DNA from: Hyphomonadaceae bacterium
GTDB taxonomy: Bacteria > Pseudomonadota > Alphaproteobacteria > Caulobacterales > Aquidulcibacteraceae
NCBI GenBank assembly: GCA_014378995.1
Contig: JACMMP010000059.1
Coordinates: 1-39,921 of the forward strand
DNA length: 39,921 nucleotides
Direction of reading: 5' to 3'
Under the pieces are notes generated by a model, which saw nothing but the letters and a program-made list of their open reading frames with translations, was not told the origin of the DNA and made no database searches. Of this stretch, positions 8,041 to 15,405 are shown piece after piece; within the stretch, counting starts at the first letter, position 1; every line of letters begins with the position of its first letter. The translations under genes and the position numbers were made by a program.

Positions 8041-9432
8041 ATGCGGGCACTCATTCTTGCGTTTGCGATCACAGCGTTCAGCGCCGCCGCGCAAGCGCAA
8101 GAGCTGACGCCCGAGCGCGCCGCCTTCCGCGCCATCTACGAAGAGCTGGTCGAGATCGATTCCTCTCCGACCACGGGCTCCTGTACTCGCGCCGCCGAAG
8201 CGATGCTCGCGCATTTGCGCGGCGCTGGTTTCACCGAGGCAGACGCGCGCGTGATTGTGCCGGACGGCCGCCCGGACGACGGCAACCTCGTCGCCGTGCT
8301 GCGCGGTTCTTCCCGTCGCGCGGTGCTGCTGCTGGCGCACATCGATGTGGTGGACGCCCGCCGCGAGGATTGGGAGCGCGATCCGTTCACTTTGGTGGAG
8401 GAAGGCGGCTTTTTTTTCGGGCGCGGCACCGCCGACGACAAAGCTATGGCCGCCGTGTTCGTCGATATGTTCGTGCGCATGCGGCGTGAGAACTTCCGCC
8501 CCCGCCGCACTCTCCGCATGGCGCTGACCTGCGGCGAGGAAACGTCGAACCGCGTCAACGGCGTGGACCATCTGCTGCAGAACCATCGCGACTGGATCCA
8601 GGCCGATTTCGCCATCAATGAAGGCGCCGGCGGCGTGATCGGTCCGGATGGGCGCCCGCTCGTGTTCAACGTTCAGGCAGGCGAAAAAATCCACCAGGTG
8701 ATGACGCTGACCGTCACCAATCCCGGGGGCCATTCCTCGCGGCCAGTGCCGGAAAACGCGATCTACCGGCTGAGCCGCGGGCTCGATCGGCTCTCGGCGC
8801 ATAATTTCCCGGTCGAACTCAACCCGGTGACGCGCGCGTTCTTCGAGCGCATGGCGCCAATCGTGGGCGGCGAGATGGGCGCCGCCATGACCGCGATCGC
8901 GGCCAACCCGAGAGACGCAGGTGCGACCGTCGTGCTGACGCGCGATCCCTCCTACAACGCCATGATGCGAACCACCTGCGTGGCGACACAGCTCGACGCC
9001 GGTCACGCACCGAATGCGCTGCCGCAGCGCGCAACGGCGACGCTCTCGTGCCGTGTTCTGCAAGGGCACACGCCGGAAGAGGTGCAGGCCGATTTGCAAC
9101 GCGCGCTCGCCGATCCGGAGATCACGGTAGAGATCGTGCGCCGGCGCGAAGGTTCGCGTCCGCCTCAACTCACCCGCGCCATCATGGGCCCGGTGGAGCA
9201 AGCCGTCGCCCGCATGTGGCCCGGAACGCCGATTGTGCCGGTGATGACGGTTGGCGCTACGGACGGGCGCTTTCTCAACAATGCCGGCATCCCGACTTAC
9301 GGCATGAGCGGCATGTTCGCCGCGCCCGGCGAAAGCAACGCGCACGGGCTAAACGAGAAACTGCGCGTACAATCTCTCTATGAAGGACGAGACTTTCTCG
9401 AGGCTATCGTGCGCGCGTACGCGCAACGTTAG
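8041..9432 (+). CDS. Secreted M20-family zinc peptidase
   Basis: A 463-residue M20/M25/M40-type metallopeptidase. An N-terminal signal peptide (hydrophobic residues 3-18, AQAQ cleavage region) predicts export to the periplasm. Metal and catalytic motifs are HIDVVDA (H100, D102), GRGTADDKA at 127-135 and CGEE at 164-167. The dimerisation-domain motif NPGGHSSRPVPENAI follows near residue 230. Members hydrolyse di- or oligopeptides or N-acyl amino acids; the exact substrate cannot be read from the sequence. GGGAGA is placed well before the ATG at 8041. The TAG stop overlaps the stop codon of the convergent gene at 9429. Confidence 0.92.
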   Translation: MRALILAFAITAFSAAAQAQELTPERAAFRAIYEELVEIDSSPTTGSCTRAAEAMLAHLRGAGFTEADARVIVPDGRPDDGNLVAVLRGSSRRAVLLLAHIDVVDARREDWERDPFTLVEEGGFFFGRGTADDKAMAAVFVDMFVRMRRENFRPRRTLRMALTCGEETSNRVNGVDHLLQNHRDWIQADFAINEGAGGVIGPDGRPLVFNVQAGEKIHQVMTLTVTNPGGHSSRPVPENAIYRLSRGLDRLSAHNFPVELNPVTRAFFERMAPIVGGEMGAAMTAIAANPRDAGATVVLTRDPSYNAMMRTTCVATQLDAGHAPNALPQRATATLSCRVLQGHTPEEVQADLQRALADPEITVEIVRRREGSRPPQLTRAIMGPVEQAVARMWPGTPIVPVMTVGATDGRFLNNAGIPTYGMSGMFAAPGESNAHGLNEKLRVQSLYEGRDFLEAIVRAYAQR

Positions 9433-9890
9433 TGCAGCGTCGCTAACGACACGGCCGCGAACTCAAGTTCAGCCTGTGCAGGGACGGCGTCCGGGGCGGC
9501 GCAAAGCGAATTTGCGTCGGCGCAGGCAATTGGGATGAGGCCGTCATTGGATACTGCGAAAACCCGCGCGCGCTCGATCATGGGTCCGCCCAACAATCCG
9601 TCGTCGAAAATCTGCGGCGCGACTGTCGTTTCGGCGAAGTTGATGGGCAGGAGCGGTATAAGATGGACCGCGCGGGCGGTTGAATAAGGCGTTGCGCGTT
9701 CCAGCTCAGCGGCGGCGGCGCTGTCGCCCAACCAGCTCGCAAACGTCGACTGGACCGCACGCGTTTCATGTGGCTGCAACCCGCCGCCGGTCACGCTCAT
9801 GAACATGGACGTAGTGATCAACGCCATCATCGAGGTGAAGGTCATTGCGCTGTTGTTGCGGGCGGCGGCGAGGGAGCGACGGAGGAACAT
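9429..9890 (-). CDS. Small single-pass membrane protein, unknown (paralogue A)
   Basis: I do not recognise a family. The 153-residue product has an N-terminal basic stretch, one hydrophobic segment at about residues 14-34 and then a largely extracytoplasmic region with two cysteines (both within CADANSLC) that could form a disulfide. The segment T34-G-G-G-L...E42-T-R-A aligns with T35-G-G-V-L...E43-M-R-A of the neighbour at 9952-10227, at nearly identical positions, which suggests tandem paralogues. A CtrA-like box, TTTAGTTGCGCTTAA (9941-9955), lies 51-65 bases before its ATG. Its stop overlaps that of the convergent M20 peptidase gene. Confidence 0.65.
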   Translation of the reverse strand: MFLRRSLAAARNNSAMTFTSMMALITTSMFMSVTGGGLQPHETRAVQSTFASWLGDSAAAAELERATPYSTARAVHLIPLLPINFAETTVAPQIFDDGLLGGPMIERARVFAVSNDGLIPIACADANSLCAAPDAVPAQAELEFAAVSLATLH

Positions 9891-9940
9891 GGCCCGGGAT
9901 TAACGCGGGCCCAACTCGTACGTTGCGCATACACGAAAAG

Positions 9941-9955
9941 TTTAGTTGCGCTTAA
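9941..9955 (-). promoter_or_regulatory. CtrA-like box TTTA-N7-TTAA
   Basis: TTTAGTTGCGCTTAA differs by one base from the CtrA consensus TTAA-N7-TTAA. It overlaps the stop codon of the gene at 9952-10227 and sits 51-65 bases upstream of the start at 9890, a position where a response regulator can act on a promoter. The spacing of exactly seven bases and two similar sites near divL raise the odds that it is real. Chance occurrence cannot be excluded. Confidence 0.4.
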
Positions 9956-10227
9956 GCGGGCGCCACATCCGCAGGGCCACATTCTGCTTGGTCCGATGCT
10001 TGTACCGTGGCGTTTTCACAATAGCCCGCGCGCAACGCGTGTGCTTCCGTTTCGACGCGCGACAAGAAGCTCGTGTACACGCCGCCAAGAGCCCGCATCT
10101 CGTAACCCTTGAGCACGCCCCCGGTCATCGCGAAAGCGAACAGGCCAAAGACGAAGATCGACATCGCAAATACCGCTCCGATGGCATAGTCGGCGACTTG
10201 GACGAGATGGTAGGCACGCGGCCGCAT
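9952..10227 (-). CDS. Small single-pass membrane protein, unknown (paralogue B)
   Basis: No family is recognised. The 91-residue product has one strong hydrophobic segment at about 14-34 followed by TGGVLKGYEMRALG and a short tail with two cysteines (C70, C82). Its membrane segment and the residues after it match the protein encoded at 9429-9890 with an offset of one residue. It lies 93 bases downstream of divL on the same strand, so both small genes may follow divL transcription or use their own promoters; a half-site GCGTTAACGC stands at 10303-10312. Codon usage looks like the surrounding genes. Confidence 0.65.
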   Translation of the reverse strand: MRPRAYHLVQVADYAIGAVFAMSIFVFGLFAFAMTGGVLKGYEMRALGGVYTSFLSRVETEAHALRAGYCENATVQASDQAECGPADVAPA

Positions 10228-10320
10228 CGGATTCGAAACCTTGCTGAGATGAAAGATAACGTGTGCGGAGCGGGGACGTTGCGGGAACCGGTTTCACAGC
10301 CGCGTTAACGCAGTGTCAGA

Positions 10321-12762
10321 TTATGCCGCTTTGCGCGCAGGCGGCGTCGGCGGCGGGCCGGCGGCCGGCGTCGAGGCCGGCAGATGGCAAGTCACCGTCA
10401 CGCCGCGTCCAGGCTCGCTTTGCAGCGCCACCCAGCCGCCGTGCATCTCGACGAACGAGCGCACGAGCGCAAGGCCAAGCCCGGCGCCGCGCCGGTCGCC
10501 CGACTGGAAGCTATCGAACGCCCGCGCCTGCGCGTCGAACGGCATGCCCTTGCCGGTGTCGCTCACGGTCAGGCGGAGCACGCCGTCGAGACGCTCGGCC
10601 GAGACTGTGATCGTGTCGCCGCGCTCGGTGTGCCGGAGCGCGTTCGAGAGCAGGTTCACAATCACTTGGGTGATGCGCTTTGGGTCCGCATTGATTTCGC
10701 CAATGCTCGGATCGCACTTCACGCGGATCGGCACTTCGGTGTCGCGCGCCTTGGAGGCGGCCATCTGCACGCTTTCGCTGATGGTGGCGTAGACATCCAC
10801 CGGCGCAAGATCGAGCGCGACATTGCCGGCTTCGACCATGGCGACGTCGAGAATGTTGTCGATCAACTTGGAGAGATTGCTCGAGGCTTCGATGATGGAG
10901 CCCACCTGCTCCACCTGCCGGTCGTTCAGCGGCCCAAATACGCGCGCTTGGAGCAATTCGGCGTTGCCATAGATCGCCTGCAGCGGATTGCGCAACTGGT
11001 AGGAGACGTTCTCGACGAACTGACCCTTGAGCTGATCGGCTTGTTCGAACGCTTCGGCGCGCTCGCGCAGCGCCTCCTCGACGCGCCGGTCGGCGGTGAT
11101 GTCCTGGAACGCGACAAGCGTCGCACCGTCCGGCAATGGCCGCGTCAGGAATTTCAGCACGCTTTCGTCGCTGCGGCGCATCTCGCCGCGATACTCGGTG
11201 CGCGCTTCCGGCGAGGGATCGGTAATGCGCCCACGCACCCGCGCCCATTCGGCGCGATCATGAAACAGCTGCTGGCAGAGCTCGACCACCTTGTCGAACG
11301 GCAGGTCGTTTTCGATCTGCGACGATTCCAGCTTCCACATCGTATGGAAAGCGTGGTTCGAAAGCTTCAGCCGCCCATCGAGACCGAACACGACGATGCC
11401 TTCGTGCAGCTTGTCGAGCGCCGCCTTCTGCGTCTGCACCAGCGCGTCATACTGGCTCTTCAACGCGATTTCGTTGGTGATGTCGGAGAAGATCATCAGC
11501 ATGCCGCCGTTCGGATGCGGCTGGCGGGCGACGCGCAGCATGCGGCTGTCCGGCAACACCCAAAGGTCCTCCGGCAATTCGGCGTGCTCTTGATAGAGCG
11601 CGAGTTCGCGCGCGCGCCATTCGGCGTAGTTTGCGTGCGCCGGCAGCTTGCGCTTTTCTTTCAGATGATCGAGCCACGCCGCGTGCACCGGCTTGTCAGC
11701 CAGGAACGCCGGCTCCAGCCCCCACGTCGCTTCGAAGGCACGGTTGTAGAACACCAGCCGCTTGCCGGAATCGAACACGGCGATGCCTTCGGCCAGATGG
11801 TTCAGCGTTTCGTCGTACGCGCGCTGCTGCTTTGCCAGCTGATCGCGCGAAGCTTCGCTCTCGGTGACGTCGATGGCGATGCCCGCAGCGCCGCCGGCCA
11901 CCGGACTCATGCGCAAGCGCAGCGTCCGCAGCTGACCGCCGACGACGGCCGAGCGCGTCTCCTCCACCGCGTCGCCAAGCTCGATCGCCTTGCGCGCGAG
12001 ATCGGTCGCGCCCTGATCGAGTTGCAGATTGCGCGCGAGCGCCTGGTCCAGCGACTTCGCCTCCAGCGCCGCGAGATATTCGGGATTGGCCCATTCCAGC
12101 TTCAGCGCGCCGTTGACACGCCACGCCATGAACGGCGCGCCGTTCCACATTTCCAGGAACGCGGCGGGATCGCGGGCGATGACTTCGTGACCGCCGCTGC
12201 CAATGCGTCCGCCGGCGGCGCCTTCCTCCACGCCGCGCACGCTGGCGTCGAGCACCCACGCCACGGCGCGCGAGCCGGCGGTGCGGCCGTCGATTTCCAC
12301 GTAAACGCCGTCGGGCGTTGAGATTTTGATCGAGAACGCCGCGCCGTCACGCCGGAGCCGCGTGATCGCCGGCGAAAGCCGCGTTTCCGCGCCCGTCGCA
12401 TCGGTCGCATCGAACACAGAGAGGCCTTGCAGAATGCGAACGGCGGGCTCCGCCGCCACGGCTTGATCGGAGAACCGCAGCAAGCTCGCGAGCGCGAGCG
12501 GCGAGCCATAAATGCGCGGCTTGCCCCAATCGCCTTCGCCAGGATTGGTGAGCGCGTCCTCCCAGATCAGCACCACGCCCGGATGCGCGCCGAAGATGGC
12601 GTCGGCCCAGGCGATCTTATCCTCCAAATCGCGCGCGCGCTTCTTCCACGCTTCGACGCCGCCGCGCGCGCCATCGGTGACGCGCAGCGCCCACAAAAGC
12701 GCCGCTATGGCGATTGACGCCGAGCCGCCTGCCACGAGCAGGCTTGCGAATCCGCCGTCCAA
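10321..12762 (-). CDS. divL: DivL-like PAS-domain pseudo-histidine kinase
   Basis: A membrane-anchored kinase-like protein of about 813 residues. A hydrophobic segment lies at the N-terminus (about residues 4-28), followed by several PAS-like regions (one with DSGKRLVFYNRAFEATWGLE, another with GLDGRLKLSNHAFHTMW), then HisKA and HATPase_c domains. The H-box reads ENVSYQLRNPL: the phospho-acceptor His is replaced by Tyr588, codon TAC at 11001-10999. This is the hallmark of DivL, which in Caulobacter senses DivK phosphorylation and controls the CckA-ChpT-CtrA relay. The ATP-binding motifs (LLSNALRH, DTGKGMP, GAGLGLAL) are intact. I prefer the TTG at 12762 because AGGGG lies seven bases upstream; another TTG at 12816 would add 18 residues. 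Two CtrA-like boxes and a GANTC site lie upstream. Confidence 0.93.
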   Translation of the reverse strand: MDGGFASLLVAGGSASIAIAALLWALRVTDGARGGVEAWKKRARDLEDKIAWADAIFGAHPGVVLIWEDALTNPGEGDWGKPRIYGSPLALASLLRFSDQAVAAEPAVRILQGLSVFDATDATGAETRLSPAITRLRRDGAAFSIKISTPDGVYVEIDGRTAGSRAVAWVLDASVRGVEEGAAGGRIGSGGHEVIARDPAAFLEMWNGAPFMAWRVNGALKLEWANPEYLAALEAKSLDQALARNLQLDQGATDLARKAIELGDAVEETRSAVVGGQLRTLRLRMSPVAGGAAGIAIDVTESEASRDQLAKQQRAYDETLNHLAEGIAVFDSGKRLVFYNRAFEATWGLEPAFLADKPVHAAWLDHLKEKRKLPAHANYAEWRARELALYQEHAELPEDLWVLPDSRMLRVARQPHPNGGMLMIFSDITNEIALKSQYDALVQTQKAALDKLHEGIVVFGLDGRLKLSNHAFHTMWKLESSQIENDLPFDKVVELCQQLFHDRAEWARVRGRITDPSPEARTEYRGEMRRSDESVLKFLTRPLPDGATLVAFQDITADRRVEEALRERAEAFEQADQLKGQFVENVSYQLRNPLQAIYGNAELLQARVFGPLNDRQVEQVGSIIEASSNLSKLIDNILDVAMVEAGNVALDLAPVDVYATISESVQMAASKARDTEVPIRVKCDPSIGEINADPKRITQVIVNLLSNALRHTERGDTITVSAERLDGVLRLTVSDTGKGMPFDAQARAFDSFQSGDRRGAGLGLALVRSFVEMHGGWVALQSEPGRGVTVTCHLPASTPAAGPPPTPPARKAA

Positions 12763-12796
12763 GTGCCGACCCCTAATTCCATCACAGCGGCGAAAC

Positions 12797-12801
12797 GAAT
12801 C
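12797..12801. promoter_or_regulatory. GANTC (CcrM-type) site in divL leader
   Basis: GAATC lies between the CtrA-like boxes and the divL start. In Caulobacterales this is the recognition site of the cell-cycle methylase CcrM, and promoter GANTC sites can couple transcription to replication. The motif is short, so it is only suggestive together with the CtrA boxes. Confidence 0.3.
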
Positions 12802-12868
12802 GCCGAACCCCGACAATCAGTCTCCCGCTTTGCCCACGCGATTGCACCCCGCGTGCTGACGAGAACCG

Positions 12869-12883
12869 TTAACAAGCGCTTAA
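12869..12883 (-). promoter_or_regulatory. CtrA box TTAA-N7-TTAA upstream of divL
   Basis: TTAACAAGCGCTTAA is a perfect match to the CtrA consensus TTAA-N7-TTAA. It lies about 107 bases before the proposed divL start in the 204-base gap between the TonB-like gene and divL. DivL acts upstream of CtrA phosphorylation, so this site would close a feedback loop. Confidence 0.6.
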
Positions 12884-12888
12884 ATGTG

Positions 12889-12903
12889 TTTACGCGCGGT
12901 TAA
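12889..12903 (-). promoter_or_regulatory. Second CtrA-like box, 20 bp from the first
   Basis: TTTACGCGCGGTTAA matches TTAA-N7-TTAA with one mismatch. Its start is exactly 20 bases from the start of the perfect box, about two helical turns, so both sites would face the same side of the DNA. A third isolated half-site, GCGTTAACGC, follows at 12921-12930. Confidence 0.5.
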
Positions 12904-12966
12904 GTTACGGAAGCTCAAGGCGTTAACGCGCGGCGGCGCTGCGCCATTCGGCGCCGGAACTCCGCG

Positions 12967-13659
12967 TCAGGCGCGGCGTCGCAGTTTCTTCACTGCTTCA
13001 CCGGCGGCGTGGAGCGCGGGATTGTAGAGGCGCGCGCGGCGGCCACGTTCTTTCAGCCGCGTCGAGCCTTCGATGCGGAAGACAAACGGCATTTTGTAGC
13101 TGGCGCCGAAACGCACATGCACGTCGTACTTGGGCTGAAAGCGCGCCAGCGTCAGCGCTTCTCGCGCGGCGGTGTAAAAGACATCCGATGGCCAAGCGTC
13201 GACGCAATTGATGTTCTTCGCCCGTCCATTGGCGCTGACCTCGAATTCGACGATCGCCATGCCCTCAACGCCGAGCCGGCGCGCCGATCTAGGATAACGC
13301 GCCCGGATCGGGCCAGCGGGCTCCCATGGCATGCCGTCTTCGCTCTCTTCGGCCTCCGGCGCCTCGGACGTGCGCCACACCACGCAGCATGGCCCCGGCG
13401 GCAAGCGCAGCCGCACGCGCTGCATCTCGCGCCGCTCCTGCACCCAGGCGCGAATCCAATCGGCGATGTTCACGAGCAGCAATACCAAAGCGAGCACAAT
13501 CGCGCCCGATGCGGTAAGCGCGGCGCCGCCGTTCCAGCCCAACTCTCGCAGCGCGCCAGTGATGGCCAAGTGGGCGATGACGACGAAAAGAAATAGCGCG
13601 CAGTAGAACAGCGCGCGCAATGTAAGCGCCGATGCTGTCCGTGTCGCTCTGACCAGCAT
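12967..13659 (-). CDS. TonB-family protein with two membrane segments
   Basis: A 230-residue protein with two N-terminal hydrophobic helices (about 13-35 and 47-66) and a C-terminal TonB-like domain. The domain shows ARYPRSARRLGVEGMAIVEF, then a variant of the usual AAL..V..WRF.P region, here AAREALTLARFQPKYD. TonB C-terminal domains contact outer-membrane transporters or act as mechanical linkers. The usual TonB has one membrane anchor and a long Pro-rich spacer; here there are two anchors and almost no spacer, so it may not span the periplasm and energising a transporter is doubtful. GAGAGGGG precedes the ATG. It lies between ahcY and divL on the same strand with gaps of 122 and 204 bases, so it is probably its own unit. 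Confidence 0.75.
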   Translation of the reverse strand: MLVRATRTASALTLRALFYCALFLFVVIAHLAITGALRELGWNGGAALTASGAIVLALVLLLVNIADWIRAWVQERREMQRVRLRLPPGPCCVVWRTSEAPEAEESEDGMPWEPAGPIRARYPRSARRLGVEGMAIVEFEVSANGRAKNINCVDAWPSDVFYTAAREALTLARFQPKYDVHVRFGASYKMPFVFRIEGSTRLKERGRRARLYNPALHAAGEAVKKLRRRA

Positions 13660-13742
13660 GTGCGCGCTCGCCCCTCTCAGTCTCGCCTTACATGCCCTTC
13701 AGGAGCGGGCGGCGCAATGCGGCGAAGCTGTTGGGCGGACGT

Positions 13743-13775
13743 GAAGGCGTCGCGGGCGCGGGCCGCGACGCCTTC
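13743..13775 (-). terminator. Perfect 13-bp hairpin after ahcY
   Basis: The arms at 13743-13755 and 13763-13775 are perfect inverted repeats around a seven-base GC-rich loop, and the hairpin starts only seven bases after the ahcY stop. It lacks a clear U-tract on the minus strand, so it may stabilise the ahcY mRNA 3' end or act with Rho rather than as a classical intrinsic terminator. Confidence 0.6.
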
Positions 13776-13781
13776 TGTCAA

Positions 13782-15179
13782 TCAATAGCGATAGTGATCC
13801 GGCTTGAACGGGCCGGTTTGCGGCACGCCGATATAATCAGCCTGCTCCGCCGACATCTTCGTCAGCTTCACGCCGAGTTTATCGAGGTGCAGCGTGGCGA
13901 CCTTTTCGTCGAGGTGCTTGGGCAGCGTGTAGACCTGGTTTTTGTACGCCTTGCCATTGGTCCAAAGCTCGATCTGCGCCAGCGTCTGATTGGTGAACGA
14001 CGCTGACATGACGAAGCTCGGGTGACCGGTGGCGTTGCCGAGATTCACCAGGCGGCCTTCTGAGAGAAGAATGATCTTCTTGCCGTCCGGAAACTCGATA
14101 TGATGCACTTGCGGCTTGATCTCGTCCCACTTGAAATTCTTCAGACCCGCGACCTGAATTTCTGAATCGAAGTGGCCGATATTGCAGACGATGGCGTTGT
14201 TCTTCATCGCCCGCATGTGATCGACGGTGATGACATCCTTGTTGCCGGTGGCGGTGACGAAGTTGTCGGCGTGCGGCGCCGCATCGTCCATAGTCACGAC
14301 TTCATAGCCTTCCATCGCCGCCTGCAGCGCGCAGATCGGATCGACTTCCGTCACCTTCACGCGCGCGCCGCCTTGACGCAGCGATGCGGCCGAGCCCTTG
14401 CCGACATCGCCATAACCGGCGACGACAGCGACCTTGCCCGAAAGCATCACGTCGGTGCCACGGCGGATCGCATCCACCAGCGATTCACGGCAGCCATAGA
14501 GGTTGTCGAATTTCGACTTGGTGACACTGTCATTGACGTTGATGGCCGGGAACGGCAGCTCGCCCTTCTTGGCCATTTCATACAAGCGGTGGACGCCCGT
14601 GGTGGTTTCCTCCGATACGCCTTTCACCGACGCGCGGATCGCTTCGTAGAAGCCGGGCTTGGACTTCAGGTACTTCTTCACCATCGCGAAGAGAGCCTGC
14701 TCTTCCTCGTTCGAATGATGCTCAAGGAAAGCCGCGTCCTTCTCCGCCTTTGGGCCGAGCACGCAAAGCAAAGTTGCATCGCCGCCGTCATCGAGGATCA
14801 TGTTGGCGTATTGGCCATTCGGCCATTCGAAGATGCGGTGCGCGTAATCCCAATATTCGTCCAGCGTCTCGCCCTTCACGGCGAACACTGGCGTGCCCTT
14901 GGCCGCGATGGCGGCGGCGGCGTGGTCTTGCGTCGAGAAGATGTTGCATGAGGCCCAGCGCACTTCGGCGCCCAGCGCTTGCAGCGTCTCGATCAACACC
15001 GCGGTTTGGATGGTCATGTGCAACGAGCCGGCGATGCGCGCGCCTTTCAGCGGCTGCTTTGCCCCGAACTCTTTGCGTATCGCCATGAGACCCGGCATTT
15101 CGGTCTCGGCGATCTCGATTTCCTTGCGGCCCCAATCGGCGAGGCTGAGGTCTTTAATGACGTAATCTGAAGCGCTCAT
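13782..15179 (-). CDS. ahcY: Adenosylhomocysteinase
   Basis: S-adenosyl-L-homocysteine hydrolase, 465 residues, splits SAH reversibly into adenosine and homocysteine in the cytoplasm. This removes the product inhibitor of all SAM-dependent methylations. Visible features are the substrate domain motif [16 protein letters not shown], the NAD-binding loop [11 protein letters not shown], the [14 protein letters not shown]-like segment and the canonical C-terminal PDHYRY. Length and termini match intact family members. AAGGAGG lies seven bases before the ATG. The 5' leader carries an SAH riboswitch (15203-15290), so expression should rise when SAH accumulates. Confidence 0.97.
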   Translation of the reverse strand: MSASDYVIKDLSLADWGRKEIEIAETEMPGLMAIRKEFGAKQPLKGARIAGSLHMTIQTAVLIETLQALGAEVRWASCNIFSTQDHAAAAIAAKGTPVFAVKGETLDEYWDYAHRIFEWPNGQYANMILDDGGDATLLCVLGPKAEKDAAFLEHHSNEEEQALFAMVKKYLKSKPGFYEAIRASVKGVSEETTTGVHRLYEMAKKGELPFPAINVNDSVTKSKFDNLYGCRESLVDAIRRGTDVMLSGKVAVVAGYGDVGKGSAASLRQGGARVKVTEVDPICALQAAMEGYEVVTMDDAAPHADNFVTATGNKDVITVDHMRAMKNNAIVCNIGHFDSEIQVAGLKNFKWDEIKPQVHHIEFPDGKKIILLSEGRLVNLGNATGHPSFVMSASFTNQTLAQIELWTNGKAYKNQVYTLPKHLDEKVATLHLDKLGVKLTKMSAEQADYIGVPQTGPFKPDHYRY

Positions 15180-15186
15180 CGCGCGC

Positions 15187-15193
15187 CCTCCTT
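15187..15193 (-). promoter_or_regulatory. Strong ahcY ribosome binding site
   Basis: The coding-strand sequence AAGGAGG lies seven bases before the ahcY ATG and about ten bases after the last riboswitch helix, so it is the likely point of control. Confidence 0.7.
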
Positions 15194-15202
15194 CGAGAGT
15201 TC

Positions 15203-15290
15203 GCGAGCGTCGTTTTCCAAAACTGGAAGCCTGCCAAGCCTGGCGGCCAATGTTCGCAAAGAACTAGGCCGTCGCAACGCTCCTTGGCGG
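15203..15290 (-). ncRNA. SAH riboswitch in the ahcY leader
   Basis: The leader RNA carries the conserved pieces of the S-adenosylhomocysteine riboswitch (Rfam SAH_riboswitch) in order. GCCAAG (15288-15283) pairs perfectly with CUUGGC (15238-15233) as P1. GAGCGU (15282-15277) pairs with ACGCUC (15210-15205) as P2. Compared with the known aptamer I remember, where this helix is GAGCGC/GCGCUC, the last C-G pair has become U-A, a compensatory change. CCAGGCU and AACGACGCUC are conserved. A further hairpin UUCCA-GUUU-UGGAA (P4) and an inner GUUC/GAAC hairpin lie between. Known members activate ahcY when SAH rises. Confidence 0.85.
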
Positions 15291-15351
15291 GCGCGGGCGT
15301 TCTAGCAAAGCCAGGCGCGCCCTGTAAATGCGACGGGGCGCCCAAACGAAA

Positions 15352-15378
15352 GAGCCGCCGAGGCTTGCCCGGCGGCTC
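15352..15378 (-). terminator. Intrinsic terminator after the CmpX-like gene
   Basis: A perfect nine-base-pair stem, GAGCCGCCG/CGGCGGCTC, closes a nine-base loop 27 bases past the stop at 15406. On the minus strand it is followed by TTTCGTTT. It separates this gene from the ahcY leader. Confidence 0.75.
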
Positions 15379-15405
15379 AATCTTTTCAACGTGTTACGGC
15401 TAGGC

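Noticed and set aside
10305-10308. TTAA at GCGTTAACGC upstream of the small gene at 9952-10227
   Set aside because: Only a half-site: seven bases further on there is no second TTAA, so I did not list it as a CtrA box.
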